Source: Lentisphaerae bacterium GWF2_45_14 (GTDB lineage: Bacteria > Verrucomicrobiota > Lentisphaeria > Victivallales > GWF2-45-14). From it: 64,000 nt of DNA. The position numbers and the translations under genes are program-made. The DNA is taken from assembly GCA_001804785.1 (NCBI GenBank), contig MHBG01000048.1:1-64000 (forward strand), given 5' to 3'. The notes below the pieces were generated by a model. The model had not been told where the DNA came from and searched no databases. It saw nothing but the letters and a program-made list of their open reading frames with translations. Shown here piece after piece: positions 34,262-42,835 of this stretch (position 1 is the stretch's first letter; the number at the start of each line of letters is the position of its first letter).

Positions 34262-34830
34262 TGTAATTTTTCCCCGGGGGTCATTGTTGCGAACAGCGCT
34301 TTGGCTTTTTCGAGTTCGGTCTTGTCAGTGATTTGAGTTTCTGTTTTGTCGATAAACATTCCAAGATGCTTGGCGATGCTGTCGAGCGCATGTATTTTGT
34401 CATGGAGTTCAACCTCGACTTTGTCAACCGGAATCGGTTTTCTATCTTCGCCAAGCTTCATGACCGTTGTAACCTTGAATTTTTTGATGCAGGCGCGTTG
34501 TTCCTGAGTAAGCTTTTCAAAATCCTTCAGCGACATTGTCCCCTTGCGAAAGTTTACTATTCCCGGCAGATTGGTAAATGCTATTTTTGCATATTCACAT
34601 AGAACTTTGTCAACCGTGATCCCTGTTCGCATCTGGGCTTTCCTGCTGTTCTGATCAATAAACTCAGCGACAAGCGGCGTATGAAGAACATCGTGCGCCC
34701 GGCGCCGGATTGTGGCGTTATTGGACTTGTTTACGCTGTAGGCGTAACGGTATGCATCTGCCGCATTTCCGCATTCGAGAAAGCGCAGCGCGAAATTTCT
34801 CTGTTTTTGTGTAAGTGATTTTTGACGCAT
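34234..34830 (-). CDS. terS: Terminase small subunit (Terminase_2-like)
   Basis: 198 residues with SLTQKQRNFALRFLECGNAADAYRYAYS at the N-terminus, the HTH DNA-recognition region of Terminase_2 proteins. RRRAHDVLHTPLVAEFIDQNSRKAQ and a C-terminal coiled oligomerisation region follow. It recognises the packaging site and recruits TerL. A GAGGTTTTGT7G element and AGGAG precede it. Confidence 0.88.
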   Translation of the reverse strand: MRQKSLTQKQRNFALRFLECGNAADAYRYAYSVNKSNNATIRRRAHDVLHTPLVAEFIDQNSRKAQMRTGITVDKVLCEYAKIAFTNLPGIVNFRKGTMSLKDFEKLTQEQRACIKKFKVTTVMKLGEDRKPIPVDKVEVELHDKIHALDSIAKHLGMFIDKTETQITDKTELEKAKALFATMTPGEKLQWLKSHSQK

Positions 34831-34878
34831 AATATATAAAACTCCTGAGTCTCAAATAAGCCCGAATGCAGCAAAAAG

Positions 34879-34895
34879 CAAAAAAACAAAACCTC
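34879..34895 (-). promoter_or_regulatory. Conserved GAGGTTTTGT7G element, copy 4 (before terS)
   Basis: The minus strand reads GAGGTTTTGTTTTTTTG exactly as in copy 2. It overlaps the stop codon of the upstream gene and leads to terS, 48 bp on. Downstream TTGCTT and TTATTT with 16 bp spacing are poor hexamers. The same element thus serves terminase and virion genes, suggesting coordinated late control. Confidence 0.65.
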
Positions 34896-35296
34896 TAAAT
34901 CAACTCTTGAAATTGAGAAGTATAAAGATTCATGCCGAAAATTTGTTTCAGCTCTCTTAATGCCGCAACTTGAGCATTAACGCGCCTTGACGCCGATTGC
35001 TCGCTTGAAGAAATAACTTGTCTGTCTTTCGATATGCTCCACTGCCACGAAAAACGCATGTCGTAGCTTACATTAATAGAGTAATCGCCCCTGCATTCGA
35101 GAGAACACGAACTTCCAAAATATTCCCACGGAAGCGCATCGGCACTTAATTGAATTTTATTCATTTTCCGGGGAATAGGGATTTTTGCTTTCTTCATTTC
35201 GGCCTTGCGTTGGCATCCGGGGCATAGTCCGTCTTCTTCGACTTTGGCATAGTTGATTCCGCAGTCTTTGCATTTGCAATAGAAAATTACTTGCAT
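34895..35296 (-). CDS. Zinc-ribbon protein, function unknown
   Basis: 133 residues. CKCKDCGINYAKVEEDGLCPGCQRK provides a four-Cys zinc ribbon at residues 7-31. The remainder is a single small alpha/beta domain (WEYFGSSCSLECRGDYSINV). GGAG lies upstream of the ATG. First of a run of small genes between primase and terminase. Confidence 0.65.
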   Translation of the reverse strand: MQVIFYCKCKDCGINYAKVEEDGLCPGCQRKAEMKKAKIPIPRKMNKIQLSADALPWEYFGSSCSLECRGDYSINVSYDMRFSWQWSISKDRQVISSSEQSASRRVNAQVAALRELKQIFGMNLYTSQFQELI

Positions 35297-35349
35297 GTAT
35301 TATAGCTCCTTAAAGTTCTTTTGTTGTAATTGTGAAATTTTTTCATAGT

Positions 35350-35607
35350 TCAAAGTCCATGTATTTCCGCGAATTCCACGCGGCCTTTCAGTATCTTTTC
35401 TTCAAGTATATTCGCGCTATCGCCATCGCAATCTTCATCGAGTCTGCGCTCTTCGAGGTCATTCGGCGTCGATTCCGCAAAATCATTGACAACATCGACT
35501 TTCATATTCAATTCTTCTCGGCAGAACTGACAAATCCAACCTTTTGAAGGAGCTTGTTCATATTCCCATTCAACACTGAATCCGCAGCGGGGGCAAGCAA
35601 CCTTCAT
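35350..35607 (-). CDS. Small zinc-ribbon protein
   Basis: 85 residues from the ATG at 35607, preceded by GGAGGGGG; the ORF-track start seven codons earlier has no ribosome site. MKVACPRCGFSVEWEY and WICQFCREEL give a CxxC...CxxC ribbon, then an acidic tail. Likely a nucleic-acid or protein-binding accessory factor. Confidence 0.7.
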   Translation of the reverse strand: MKVACPRCGFSVEWEYEQAPSKGWICQFCREELNMKVDVVNDFAESTPNDLEERRLDEDCDGDSANILEEKILKGRVEFAEIHGL

Positions 35608-35608
35608 T

Positions 35609-35992
35609 TTACCCCCTCCAGCCTTTAACAACCAATACCCAGGTAATGAACATCGCTACAATTGCCCATATTGCGTGTATAAGCACCGCCGTGCCGCAAA
35701 CCCTTGCGAGTCCAAGGAAAACCTCCATCGGCAACGTTTTGAGAAATGGCATCTGTGTGCGGAGTTCCAGTTCTTTTATTTTGTTCTCTAAAGCATGAGC
35801 TTCTGCCTCTGCCCGTGTGGTATCGAGCTGGCTTTTGATTAATACTCCGTCTCCGATTCCGAGTTTTGCAAGTTCAAGTTCGTGTTCTCGTTTGCGTTCA
35901 GCTTGAACTGCCTCTTTGGCATGGTAATCGTCTGGCTTAAGCCCGTATTTCAAAATAAAATCAGCTTCCTGCTGTGGTGTAATCGTGGACAT
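35609..35992 (-). CDS. Small protein with C-terminal membrane helix
   Basis: 127 residues from ATG 35992 with AAAAGGAG upstream (the ORF track adds 20 spurious residues). N-terminal helical region (TPQQEADFILKYGLKPDDYH), a coiled coil (40-85), and one hydrophobic segment near the C-terminus (AVLIHAIWAIVAMFITWVLVV). Probably membrane-anchored with the coiled coil in the cytoplasm. Confidence 0.7.
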   Translation of the reverse strand: MSTITPQQEADFILKYGLKPDDYHAKEAVQAERKREHELELAKLGIGDGVLIKSQLDTTRAEAEAHALENKIKELELRTQMPFLKTLPMEVFLGLARVCGTAVLIHAIWAIVAMFITWVLVVKGWRG

Positions 35993-36011
35993 TTTAAATC
36001 TCCTTTTTAAA

Positions 36012-36170
36012 TTATGCGATCTTTTGTTTAAGTGATTCTTTGGTAGGAACATTGTAATTTTTGCGGTCTCGGAACTCCTGTAATTTGCCCCGGTTCCAAT
36101 TCTCTAAAGGCCGAAAATATCCGCAAACACGACTGTAAACTTCCGTTTTTGCGCCGCACCTCTTAATCAT
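36012..36170 (-). CDS. NrdD C-terminal (glycyl radical) tail-like small protein
   Basis: 52 residues, too short for the ORF track. KTEVYSRVCGYFRPLENWNRG followed by EFRDRKNY is the pattern of the extreme C-terminus of anaerobic ribonucleotide reductase NrdD, where the Gly of RVxGY carries the radical. Only one Cys of the usual zinc knuckle (CG near the start) is present. ATG at 36170 follows GGAGGTTC, overlapping the upstream gene by 8 bp. It may replace a damaged radical domain in host NrdD, as GrcA does for pyruvate formate-lyase, or regulate it; both are inference. Confidence 0.75.
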   Translation of the reverse strand: MIKRCGAKTEVYSRVCGYFRPLENWNRGKLQEFRDRKNYNVPTKESLKQKIA

Positions 36171-36381
36171 GATGAACCTCCTTTAATTCAAATTCAGGGT
36201 ATTTTGAAATGACTTTTCCCGTTTCCGAATCGGTTTTAATTATCTGAATCCCGTATTTTTTTTTACCGCAGTAATTATTCAGGGCATGGAGATTTTCCAA
36301 TGCTATTGTCCTTTGGTGATAAATTTCACTTACCGCATTACGGGTTTTCTTGCTATAAATCCGCCAATGTCTGCGCTTCAT
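36163..36381 (-). CDS. Small basic hypothetical protein
   Basis: 72 residues, strongly basic at the start (MKRRHWRIYSKKTRNAVSEIYHQR) with an acidic end. AGGAGGTTTT precedes the ATG. Its 3' end overlaps the NrdD-tail-like gene. No family recognised. Confidence 0.6.
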   Translation of the reverse strand: MKRRHWRIYSKKTRNAVSEIYHQRTIALENLHALNNYCGKKKYGIQIIKTDSETGKVISKYPEFELKEVHHD

Positions 36382-36396
36382 AAAACCTCCTTATTT

Positions 36397-36678
36397 TTAT
36401 ATAGTTACATAACCTTTTGTGCTGTATATTCGCTCAACATACTTTTCTGGTGTTTCGCTCAGTTGCCGGCATAATCGCGGGGGCGCTGTTTTGCTCGGAC
36501 GGGACTGATAATGCCGAATTGCGTCTGACAGTTTTTTTGTCAGTTCCTCGACTTCGAAAGGGCGTTCCTCAATTTCCTCGAGATACGATTTACAGCAGTG
36601 ATCGAAATTAGAAAGATTACACGGCAAAACTTTCTGCCGCTCCCGCAAAATAACTTTTTTAATTTTTTCGATATTCAT
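36397..36678 (-). CDS. Hypothetical helical protein after the primase
   Basis: 93 residues, helical, with CNLSNFDHCCKSYLEEIEERP near the middle. Its ATG overlaps the primase-helicase stop, so the two are coupled. Possibly a small partner of the primase; no known family. Confidence 0.6.
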   Translation of the reverse strand: MNIEKIKKVILRERQKVLPCNLSNFDHCCKSYLEEIEERPFEVEELTKKLSDAIRHYQSRPSKTAPPRLCRQLSETPEKYVERIYSTKGYVTI

Positions 36679-39059
36679 TTGATCAATACCTCTTTGACTT
36701 CGTTGTGAACGAAGCCGATTACTTTTATTCCGCCGTCAAGCTGAGGATTCAGAATAAATCCCCGCCGCGTATCATTCCTGCACGTAAAGCTTTTTCCGAA
36801 AATATTTGCAAACCCCTGCTTGATAAGGTTCTTTAAATAGCCGAGTTTATTTCCCCTGAACGTTGTAGGAACGGCCTTTTCAAGCCATACTTCCATAACC
36901 TCGGAGCGGATGAAATATTTTTCGTCCGTGCATAAGTTATGGGCAATTAGCTGCTGCTTGATATAATCCTGAATCCTAGCCGCCATTTCCGGATCAACAT
37001 TGGATTCCTCGCGGGCGACTGCCAGCTTTGCAAGTACATTCTGATAGTTCTCTTCCGTTTGGCAAAACGGCTGAAGAAGCTTTGTTTCAAACTCAGGAAA
37101 GCGCGTCTGCGGTTTGAGATTGAAGGCCTTCCAGTTTTGAACCGCGTCAAGAATTTCCGCAATGATTTTATAGCGGAACTCTTCGACATATTTGATAACT
37201 TCGGTTTTCCAGGACGCGGAATAACCGGATGCTGCCTTGACGTAGATAAAGTATGAACGCTGCGCCGTGTCGTTATCGATCGTGGCACTGTTGGCTGTAA
37301 TAATGAACGTAAGATTGTTCGGGCGCGTTTCCTCTCCTCTACCGTATGGTGGCCTTCCACTGATCGAACTTGATGTAACCATGTCGGCGAACTGCGAACA
37401 ATGAAAAAGCCCCGTAACGTTGTCCAGGAGCAGGATTTTCTTCTGCCGCCCCGTGACGGAGACAATGCGCTTCGTGATTTCGTCGAATTTGGTTTTTATC
37501 TGGTCAACGTTTGTCCGGATTTCTTTTCCTCCGTGAAGAATGGCGTTGACTTCGGCAAGCGTGGTTTTCCCGGTTCCGGCGCCATCCTCCGAGTCGATGA
37601 TCCAGCTGGGACGCGGAATTTCAGGCTCATAATAAAGCGGCGCGGCGAAAAACGAATAGAGCAGGATTTTGTATTCGGGACTTGCAGGATTGAAGAAATC
37701 AATCAGCTGGTGAAGATGGGGATGTCCTGAATCGGGATTGGGAAGAGCCGGAAACGCCGGATAAGCGTCTTTTCGTTCCGGCCAGCTTGGGGCATAGCTT
37801 ATTTCTTCATAGCGCAGAGCCGATTGTTCGATGGCGGCGAAAAATTCTTTTTTCGTCACGTAACCCGTTCCGGCTTTCCAGTTGACCAGCCGTTTGCTTT
37901 TGGATTGTATCCAGGAAAAGAATTCATTCTCGTTGCGGATGATATTTATGCGGTTCGTTTTTCTGTCATGGTCGAAGAGTGTTTCGCCGACTTTGCGAGG
38001 AAAACCCAGAAAGCGGATATGGACTTCATCGACAAGATCGTTTATCTGGCGCGGCTTCATGCTCTCTTCGCCGGATTCAGTCTTATATTTGATGTAGTTG
38101 CAAAAATCCGCACGATTGGCCTGTTTTGCCTCCTGAATCGCATGATAATCATCCTGAGGACGCTTTATATCGGATTTGTTGATAACGGGCTGCTTTTTGA
38201 TGTACTGAAGGAGCGCCTTTTCTCCATACTTGTTGAAATAGTCAGTAACGTCAAAGCCCGATACTTCATTATTGAAACGGACAACCTTTATCATGCCGAC
38301 GGTCTCGCGGAGTTCCCAGAGCAGAAATCCTTCACGCGCCCGGCCAGGTATATCATTATCGGTAAAAATAATGACGTCTTTTCCTTTGAGCGCGGTACTG
38401 TAGCTGACGTTCCATGTTCCGCAACCACTTGAATTCGTTGTTGCCAGAACCTTCATATTGCGTAAGGTATCCGCGTCTTTTTCCCCCTCGCAAATGCAGA
38501 CATTGTTCTGATCCTTCCACTCCGGCCAGCGGTAAAGGACTTTTTTAACGTGCTTCACGCTCTCATTGCCGAAAGCGTCGCATTGAACGAATTCTTTCTG
38601 CTTTTCCGTGTGTTCCCATCGTTGGACAACCATAATCAAGCTGCCGTCCTCGTCATGATACGGGTAATCCATTGTTTTTATATATCCGTGTTTCTTGAGG
38701 AATTCCGAGCGGCCTTGACGGGCTTCTTTCCGCGTAAATTCTTTTGCTTTCAAACTCAGGAGATCACCGAGGAACTGTTGGGCGTCCTGTTTTTTGTCGT
38801 AAATATCATCGGCAGCGCCGCCGAACTTCACGCGGCGGACGAGTTCTATAACGCCGCCTTTTTCCTGTGTTACGTGATCCGTCCATCCGCTTTCGTTCAT
38901 AGAAAGGGCGCCGGAATCCGAACCCGGTCTCCACGGGATATTGAAGCGGTCGCCTTGTCCGCCGACGGGTTCCAATCCAAGCTGAGACTTGGCGATTTCC
39001 AAGCAGTTTGCGTGCGCGTATATGTCTTTGTATTCGTAGAAACGTTCAATTGTTGACAT
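36675..39059 (-). CDS. Primase-helicase (TOPRIM and D5-like ATPase)
   Basis: 794 residues. The N-terminus (1-150) is CHC2-like in layout but lacks the zinc cysteines (RFNIPWRPGSDSGALSM, TDHVTQEKGGVIELV). A TOPRIM fold follows at about 185-290: NVCICEGEKDAD, VIIFTDNDIPGR. The C-terminal helicase has Walker A DGAGTGKTT near 493, Walker B KKILLLDN and sensor FIITANSATI. It should unwind and prime phage DNA; no DNA polymerase is encoded, so host polymerase is presumably used. The final 120 residues look like a winged helix. Confidence 0.88.
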   Translation of the reverse strand: MSTIERFYEYKDIYAHANCLEIAKSQLGLEPVGGQGDRFNIPWRPGSDSGALSMNESGWTDHVTQEKGGVIELVRRVKFGGAADDIYDKKQDAQQFLGDLLSLKAKEFTRKEARQGRSEFLKKHGYIKTMDYPYHDEDGSLIMVVQRWEHTEKQKEFVQCDAFGNESVKHVKKVLYRWPEWKDQNNVCICEGEKDADTLRNMKVLATTNSSGCGTWNVSYSTALKGKDVIIFTDNDIPGRAREGFLLWELRETVGMIKVVRFNNEVSGFDVTDYFNKYGEKALLQYIKKQPVINKSDIKRPQDDYHAIQEAKQANRADFCNYIKYKTESGEESMKPRQINDLVDEVHIRFLGFPRKVGETLFDHDRKTNRINIIRNENEFFSWIQSKSKRLVNWKAGTGYVTKKEFFAAIEQSALRYEEISYAPSWPERKDAYPAFPALPNPDSGHPHLHQLIDFFNPASPEYKILLYSFFAAPLYYEPEIPRPSWIIDSEDGAGTGKTTLAEVNAILHGGKEIRTNVDQIKTKFDEITKRIVSVTGRQKKILLLDNVTGLFHCSQFADMVTSSSISGRPPYGRGEETRPNNLTFIITANSATIDNDTAQRSYFIYVKAASGYSASWKTEVIKYVEEFRYKIIAEILDAVQNWKAFNLKPQTRFPEFETKLLQPFCQTEENYQNVLAKLAVAREESNVDPEMAARIQDYIKQQLIAHNLCTDEKYFIRSEVMEVWLEKAVPTTFRGNKLGYLKNLIKQGFANIFGKSFTCRNDTRRGFILNPQLDGGIKVIGFVHNEVKEVLIK

Positions 39060-39114
39060 GATTTTTTATTCCATTTCTCTGAGTTTAAAATCCTTCATTT
39101 TCTAACCATTCTTT

Positions 39115-39546
39115 TTATTCAAACGAAACATGATGTTTCACAAATTTATCCGCCCGTCTTTTAGTTACGCATTTATATTTTGGATAGGAATTGACCAAGC
39201 TATATTTTGCTTGCTCTTTAGTGAATATTTCAGCTTTGCAAATATCCAAAGTGTAGCCGCGTCCGTGTTTTGCGTAAAACAAAAGGCAATTTCCGACATA
39301 TCCAGTATAAAGGTAATATTTTAATTCATTGTCTTTTTGTTCGATGGGCAAGCTGTAGTTCGTGTATTCCTGTTCAAAAATGGCTTCATTTTCGAAAATT
39401 GCATCTCGAAGCACCAGTGCCGTATCTCCGATATAAGAACGAGAATCGAATTGACCCTGTTCTACCTTGTGCCACATATCAAAAAGAATGCGTTTGCAGG
39501 AAGCTAGTTTACTACTCAGAATGAGTGTTTCTTTTCGGAGATTCAT
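39115..39546 (-). CDS. Hypothetical protein
   Basis: 143 residues, Tyr- and Lys-rich, mixed alpha/beta (ILFDMWHKVEQGQFDSRSYIGD, ELKYYLYTGYVGNCLLFYAK). It overlaps the end of the preceding small gene by 4 bp. Not recognised. Confidence 0.55.
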   Translation of the reverse strand: MNLRKETLILSSKLASCKRILFDMWHKVEQGQFDSRSYIGDTALVLRDAIFENEAIFEQEYTNYSLPIEQKDNELKYYLYTGYVGNCLLFYAKHGRGYTLDICKAEIFTKEQAKYSLVNSYPKYKCVTKRRADKFVKHHVSFE

Positions 39547-39740
39547 AATTTTACCTCTTTAAACGTTTCTAAGCACTGTTTCAGCCTCTTTTGTAGCAAT
39601 TTTTGTCCGGGTAATAGATTCAGTCTGTGAGAACCATTTTGAAACAAGACGCACCAGCCGTCTTTTCCGGCATGATGACATCTTCCACAAAACTTTTTCT
39701 CAGCGTCAATTTCCAGTTGTATTGTTCCTGTGAGTTTCAT
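39543..39740 (-). CDS. Small Cys-motif protein
   Basis: 65 residues from the ATG at 39740, with AAGGGA seven bases upstream. FCGRCHHAGKDGWCVLF offers three Cys and two His ligands for a zinc site. It starts 3 bp after the adenine methylase and is coupled to the next gene. Confidence 0.6.
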   Translation of the reverse strand: MKLTGTIQLEIDAEKKFCGRCHHAGKDGWCVLFQNGSHRLNLLPGQKLLQKRLKQCLETFKEVKL

Positions 39741-39742
39741 CT

Positions 39743-40564
39743 TCAAATCCCTTCTTTTAAGCATTCCTGATTGATCCATATACATTCAGTCCGCGCTCCG
39801 GATTGATATGTATTGTTCCTGTAAGTTCTTGATTCCTTTTTCCAACCGGATTTTTCGAGTTCGGTGTAAATCGGATTATCATAGCTCGATATTATGACCA
39901 TGCCGCGAATTTGCTGAAGAAGGTCAATAAGAAGACGATGCTGTTCGTCCGTCAGCTCGTAAGCGTATTTATGTTTATTGGCCTGAGTTCTGGTATCATG
40001 CGGATACGGCGGATCAAGATACCAAAGTATGTTCGAATCATCCTTGTGCTTTTCAATTAGCGCGAATGCGTCCATATTTTCAATGATTACCCCGGCAAGG
40101 CGATCCGCGAATATGTCGATATATCCGGGATAAGATGCCCAGTTATGAGCAGGTAATGAATGCTTGCGCCTGAAGTCAGTCCTGAACCCGGATTTATAAT
40201 TTTTAGCAATTACACTGTCCGCATGATACCCCATTCCTGCGCGAATCAAGAAGCGGCGGGCATTCTCTATTTCGTCATCGGACGGAATGAACGCGTTATC
40301 ATATTCCATTCTCGCAAATGGCGTGAGGCTTAATTTCTCCTGAAGGTTTTTCTTTTTTACATCGTCTTGCAGGATACGAAAAAGATTCACAATCTCATGA
40401 TTCAAATCATTGAAAAGTTCCGCATAACTTTTGGGTTTCCTAAACAAAACACTTCCGGCGCCGCCGAATGGCTCGATGTAAATCCGGTGTTCCGGAAAGT
40501 GCGACACGATCCAGGGTGCAACACGCCATTTGCCGCCGTAGTAACGAAATAGTGAGCGGGTCAT
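39743..40564 (-). CDS. dam: Dam-type DNA N6-adenine methyltransferase (D12 class)
   Basis: 273 residues. The SAM-binding motif is FRYYGGKWRVAPWIVSHFP with YIEPFGGAGSV, and the catalytic motif is YLDPPYPHDT. The size and order match D12-class enzymes that modify adenine, commonly GATC. AAGGAG precedes the ATG. With the adjacent C5 methylase it probably protects phage DNA from host restriction; no cognate endonuclease is next to it. Confidence 0.9.
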   Translation of the reverse strand: MTRSLFRYYGGKWRVAPWIVSHFPEHRIYIEPFGGAGSVLFRKPKSYAELFNDLNHEIVNLFRILQDDVKKKNLQEKLSLTPFARMEYDNAFIPSDDEIENARRFLIRAGMGYHADSVIAKNYKSGFRTDFRRKHSLPAHNWASYPGYIDIFADRLAGVIIENMDAFALIEKHKDDSNILWYLDPPYPHDTRTQANKHKYAYELTDEQHRLLIDLLQQIRGMVIISSYDNPIYTELEKSGWKKESRTYRNNTYQSGARTECIWINQECLKEGI

Positions 40565-40579
40565 AGTAAAATTATCTCC

Positions 40580-42403
40580 TTATGCCACAATTGCGGCTTT
40601 TATTAATGCCTCTGCCAATACTGGCGGAACGGCATTGCCTATCTGCTTGACTTGATTCGATTTATTTCCGGCAAATTTATAGTTTTTGGGGAAGCTCATC
40701 GCGGCAGCAAGTTCGGATGGTTGGAACATTCTGAAAAGAATATCCAGTTTGAATATGCTTCCTTTCGCATCAATGAAACACCGTCCAGCACAAAGCCCGA
40801 ATCGTTCTTTGCATGTCACGGTGTCCAGGGGCTCGTTAATAGATTCAGCAGTACCGTTTCCATAGTATGTAGATATGAACGGTTCAATTTGAGAAATTGC
40901 TCCTTCCGTGGCAATAGTCGGAAGCGGATTGCTGACAGGTTTTACGCTTCCGCCTCCATGCTGAGGAATAAACATTGCCTCCACAATGGCAATATTGTTT
41001 CTGGTTGTAATCGTATTAACTGGATCGTTTGCACTTCTAATACGTCCCTTACTGTCGGCTGTATGAGTCATATCGACAACCATTGGAGAAACAAGGCAAT
41101 GCTCAGCTTTTGTTACAATTGTTGATATGGGGTCATTCATTCCCGATGCCCTATGTCCTCCAGACGTGTGCCCTGTCGCAAATACGCATGGTTCCACAAC
41201 TCCTATATGCGTCCCATTTGCTGTAACGGTTGGGCAAGGATCAGAGGACGGACGGCATGAACTGTTGATATTCGATTTATTTGTTCCCCTTAGTGTAACT
41301 ATGACAGGCTGAACAACCCCATAGCGATTCGAACAATCCTGCACCGGAACGGGATCAGCAATTTGGCTGTGTCTGTTATCGCCGCCATTGTATCGGCTAA
41401 CGAACGGTTCAATGATTGCAACATGATTTCGCGTACTGATCGCCGGAACAGCGTCCGAGATTGCCTTGCATGATGGAGTATCCTGTTTTGCGGCGGTTCC
41501 GCGCATTATTAGCATGAAAGGGGCTTCGATGCCTTGTGTTTTGAGTTTGGGTAAAGAATATAAATACATCAATGGACATTTACGGTGACACTGACAACTT
41601 CTGATAATCTCCTGTCTTACAAGTGGCGTATACAGATTTGCAGCAGCCCCCCAATATTTGACAATGCCGCTGTAAATTCTGCGTAAGGTATTCGGGACAA
41701 GTGGTTTTTTGCGGTCAAAGATTGATTTCCCCGGAATATCCCAATCGATAATATCACGGGCAGGAACCCAAGATTTATAAAGCCCTTCTAATAATCCTGG
41801 GTCTTTTACGTGAGTCGGTTCAGGCCAGCAGATTTTTTCTTTTCCTCGGGCGGCCTGAATAATGAGGCGTTTCCTGCATGTCGGAGCACCAAAATCAGCG
41901 GCATTGAGAATCCGATATTCTACACGGTACCCGAATGCTTTAATCATGCCGATAAATTTTTTAAAAATTTCGCCTTTCTTCGACTTTATGATATTTCCTT
42001 TATCATCGACCGGCCCCCATGCAAGAAATTCCTCAACATTCTCAATATAAACACGGTCAATAATAAGCTCCTGAATCCATTTCAATACATGCCATGCGGT
42101 TGACCTGCTCTGATCATCGCGGGGACGGCCTCCTTTTGCCCTTGAGTGGTTGGTGCATTCCGGGGATGCCCATAAAAAATTTAAACGTCCTCCCGGGACA
42201 AGATCGCGCGGCGATATATTTTCAACCGAGTCACGATAATACCGGGCTTTTTCATGATTAAGCTTATTTGTGTCAATGGCGATTTGCCAATGATTGACTC
42301 CAACCAATTCATATTCAATGCCCTGCTTCACAAAGGCGTTGATCATTCCGGTCGAAGTTCCCCCGCCGCCGCAAAACAAATCTGCCGCATAGAATGTTTT
42401 CAT
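40580..42403 (-). CDS. DNA C5-cytosine methyltransferase with repeat-rich target region
   Basis: 607 residues from the ATG at 42403 (ATGA overlap with the upstream gene); the ORF-track extension of 30 residues is rejected. Motif I is AADLFCGGGGTSTG, motif IV is ASPECTNHS with nucleophile C83 (PEC in place of PC), motif VI is ENVEEF, and motif X is GNAVPPVLAEAL. Between them, residues of about 320-560 contain seven imperfect 32-38-residue repeats built on DPxPTITT...VEPFV. They occupy the target-recognition region. Probably protects phage DNA, perhaps at more than one sequence. Confidence 0.9.
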   Translation of the reverse strand: MKTFYAADLFCGGGGTSTGMINAFVKQGIEYELVGVNHWQIAIDTNKLNHEKARYYRDSVENISPRDLVPGGRLNFLWASPECTNHSRAKGGRPRDDQSRSTAWHVLKWIQELIIDRVYIENVEEFLAWGPVDDKGNIIKSKKGEIFKKFIGMIKAFGYRVEYRILNAADFGAPTCRKRLIIQAARGKEKICWPEPTHVKDPGLLEGLYKSWVPARDIIDWDIPGKSIFDRKKPLVPNTLRRIYSGIVKYWGAAANLYTPLVRQEIIRSCQCHRKCPLMYLYSLPKLKTQGIEAPFMLIMRGTAAKQDTPSCKAISDAVPAISTRNHVAIIEPFVSRYNGGDNRHSQIADPVPVQDCSNRYGVVQPVIVTLRGTNKSNINSSCRPSSDPCPTVTANGTHIGVVEPCVFATGHTSGGHRASGMNDPISTIVTKAEHCLVSPMVVDMTHTADSKGRIRSANDPVNTITTRNNIAIVEAMFIPQHGGGSVKPVSNPLPTIATEGAISQIEPFISTYYGNGTAESINEPLDTVTCKERFGLCAGRCFIDAKGSIFKLDILFRMFQPSELAAAMSFPKNYKFAGNKSNQVKQIGNAVPPVLAEALIKAAIVA

Positions 42404-42831
42404 TTTGTCACCTGGGTGATGTCCCCTTCTACAAAACTTTTGATTATATTTCCCTGCTTGTCGTAGTAAATGGTTTTCCAATAAGGATGGCAATTTTCGC
42501 TATAGGGATTTCCGTCAAAACAGACTGCCAAATTTAGGCCGCACGTACCACAGATTGTTCCCATTTTTCCACAGACTGAAACGCGCATGCCTTGATAAGC
42601 AAACTCAATGCCGCGTTGAGTAATCATATGTGTAAAACGTTCTGGATCGCCGAACAAATCCGCAACGCGGAATTTATGAAGGAGGTGAACAGAATCAACT
42701 CCATGTAGATAGTTTTGAAATGTGTCAACTACTTCGCGCAACTCGCAAAAATGACGATATTTTGCCTGTCCGGGACTCTTTGCGACAATTTGTTCTGGAT
42801 TACTTGCCCATATAATTTCGTATGTATTCAT
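42400..42831 (-). CDS. Hypothetical protein upstream of the C5 methylase
   Basis: 143 residues, mixed alpha/beta, with CGKMGTICGTCGLNLAVC giving a possible metal-binding Cys cluster. N-terminal phrase YEIIWASNPEQIVAKSPGQAKY. Coupled to the methylase by ATGA overlap, so a methylase accessory role is possible. Confidence 0.6.
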   Translation of the reverse strand: MNTYEIIWASNPEQIVAKSPGQAKYRHFCELREVVDTFQNYLHGVDSVHLLHKFRVADLFGDPERFTHMITQRGIEFAYQGMRVSVCGKMGTICGTCGLNLAVCFDGNPYSENCHPYWKTIYYDKQGNIIKSFVEGDITQVTK

Positions 42832-42835
42832 GGCC

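Noticed and set aside
37824-38432. Plus-strand ORF of 202 residues inside the primase-helicase gene
   Set aside because: Antisense to TOPRIM and helicase motifs; no start signal; shadow ORF.
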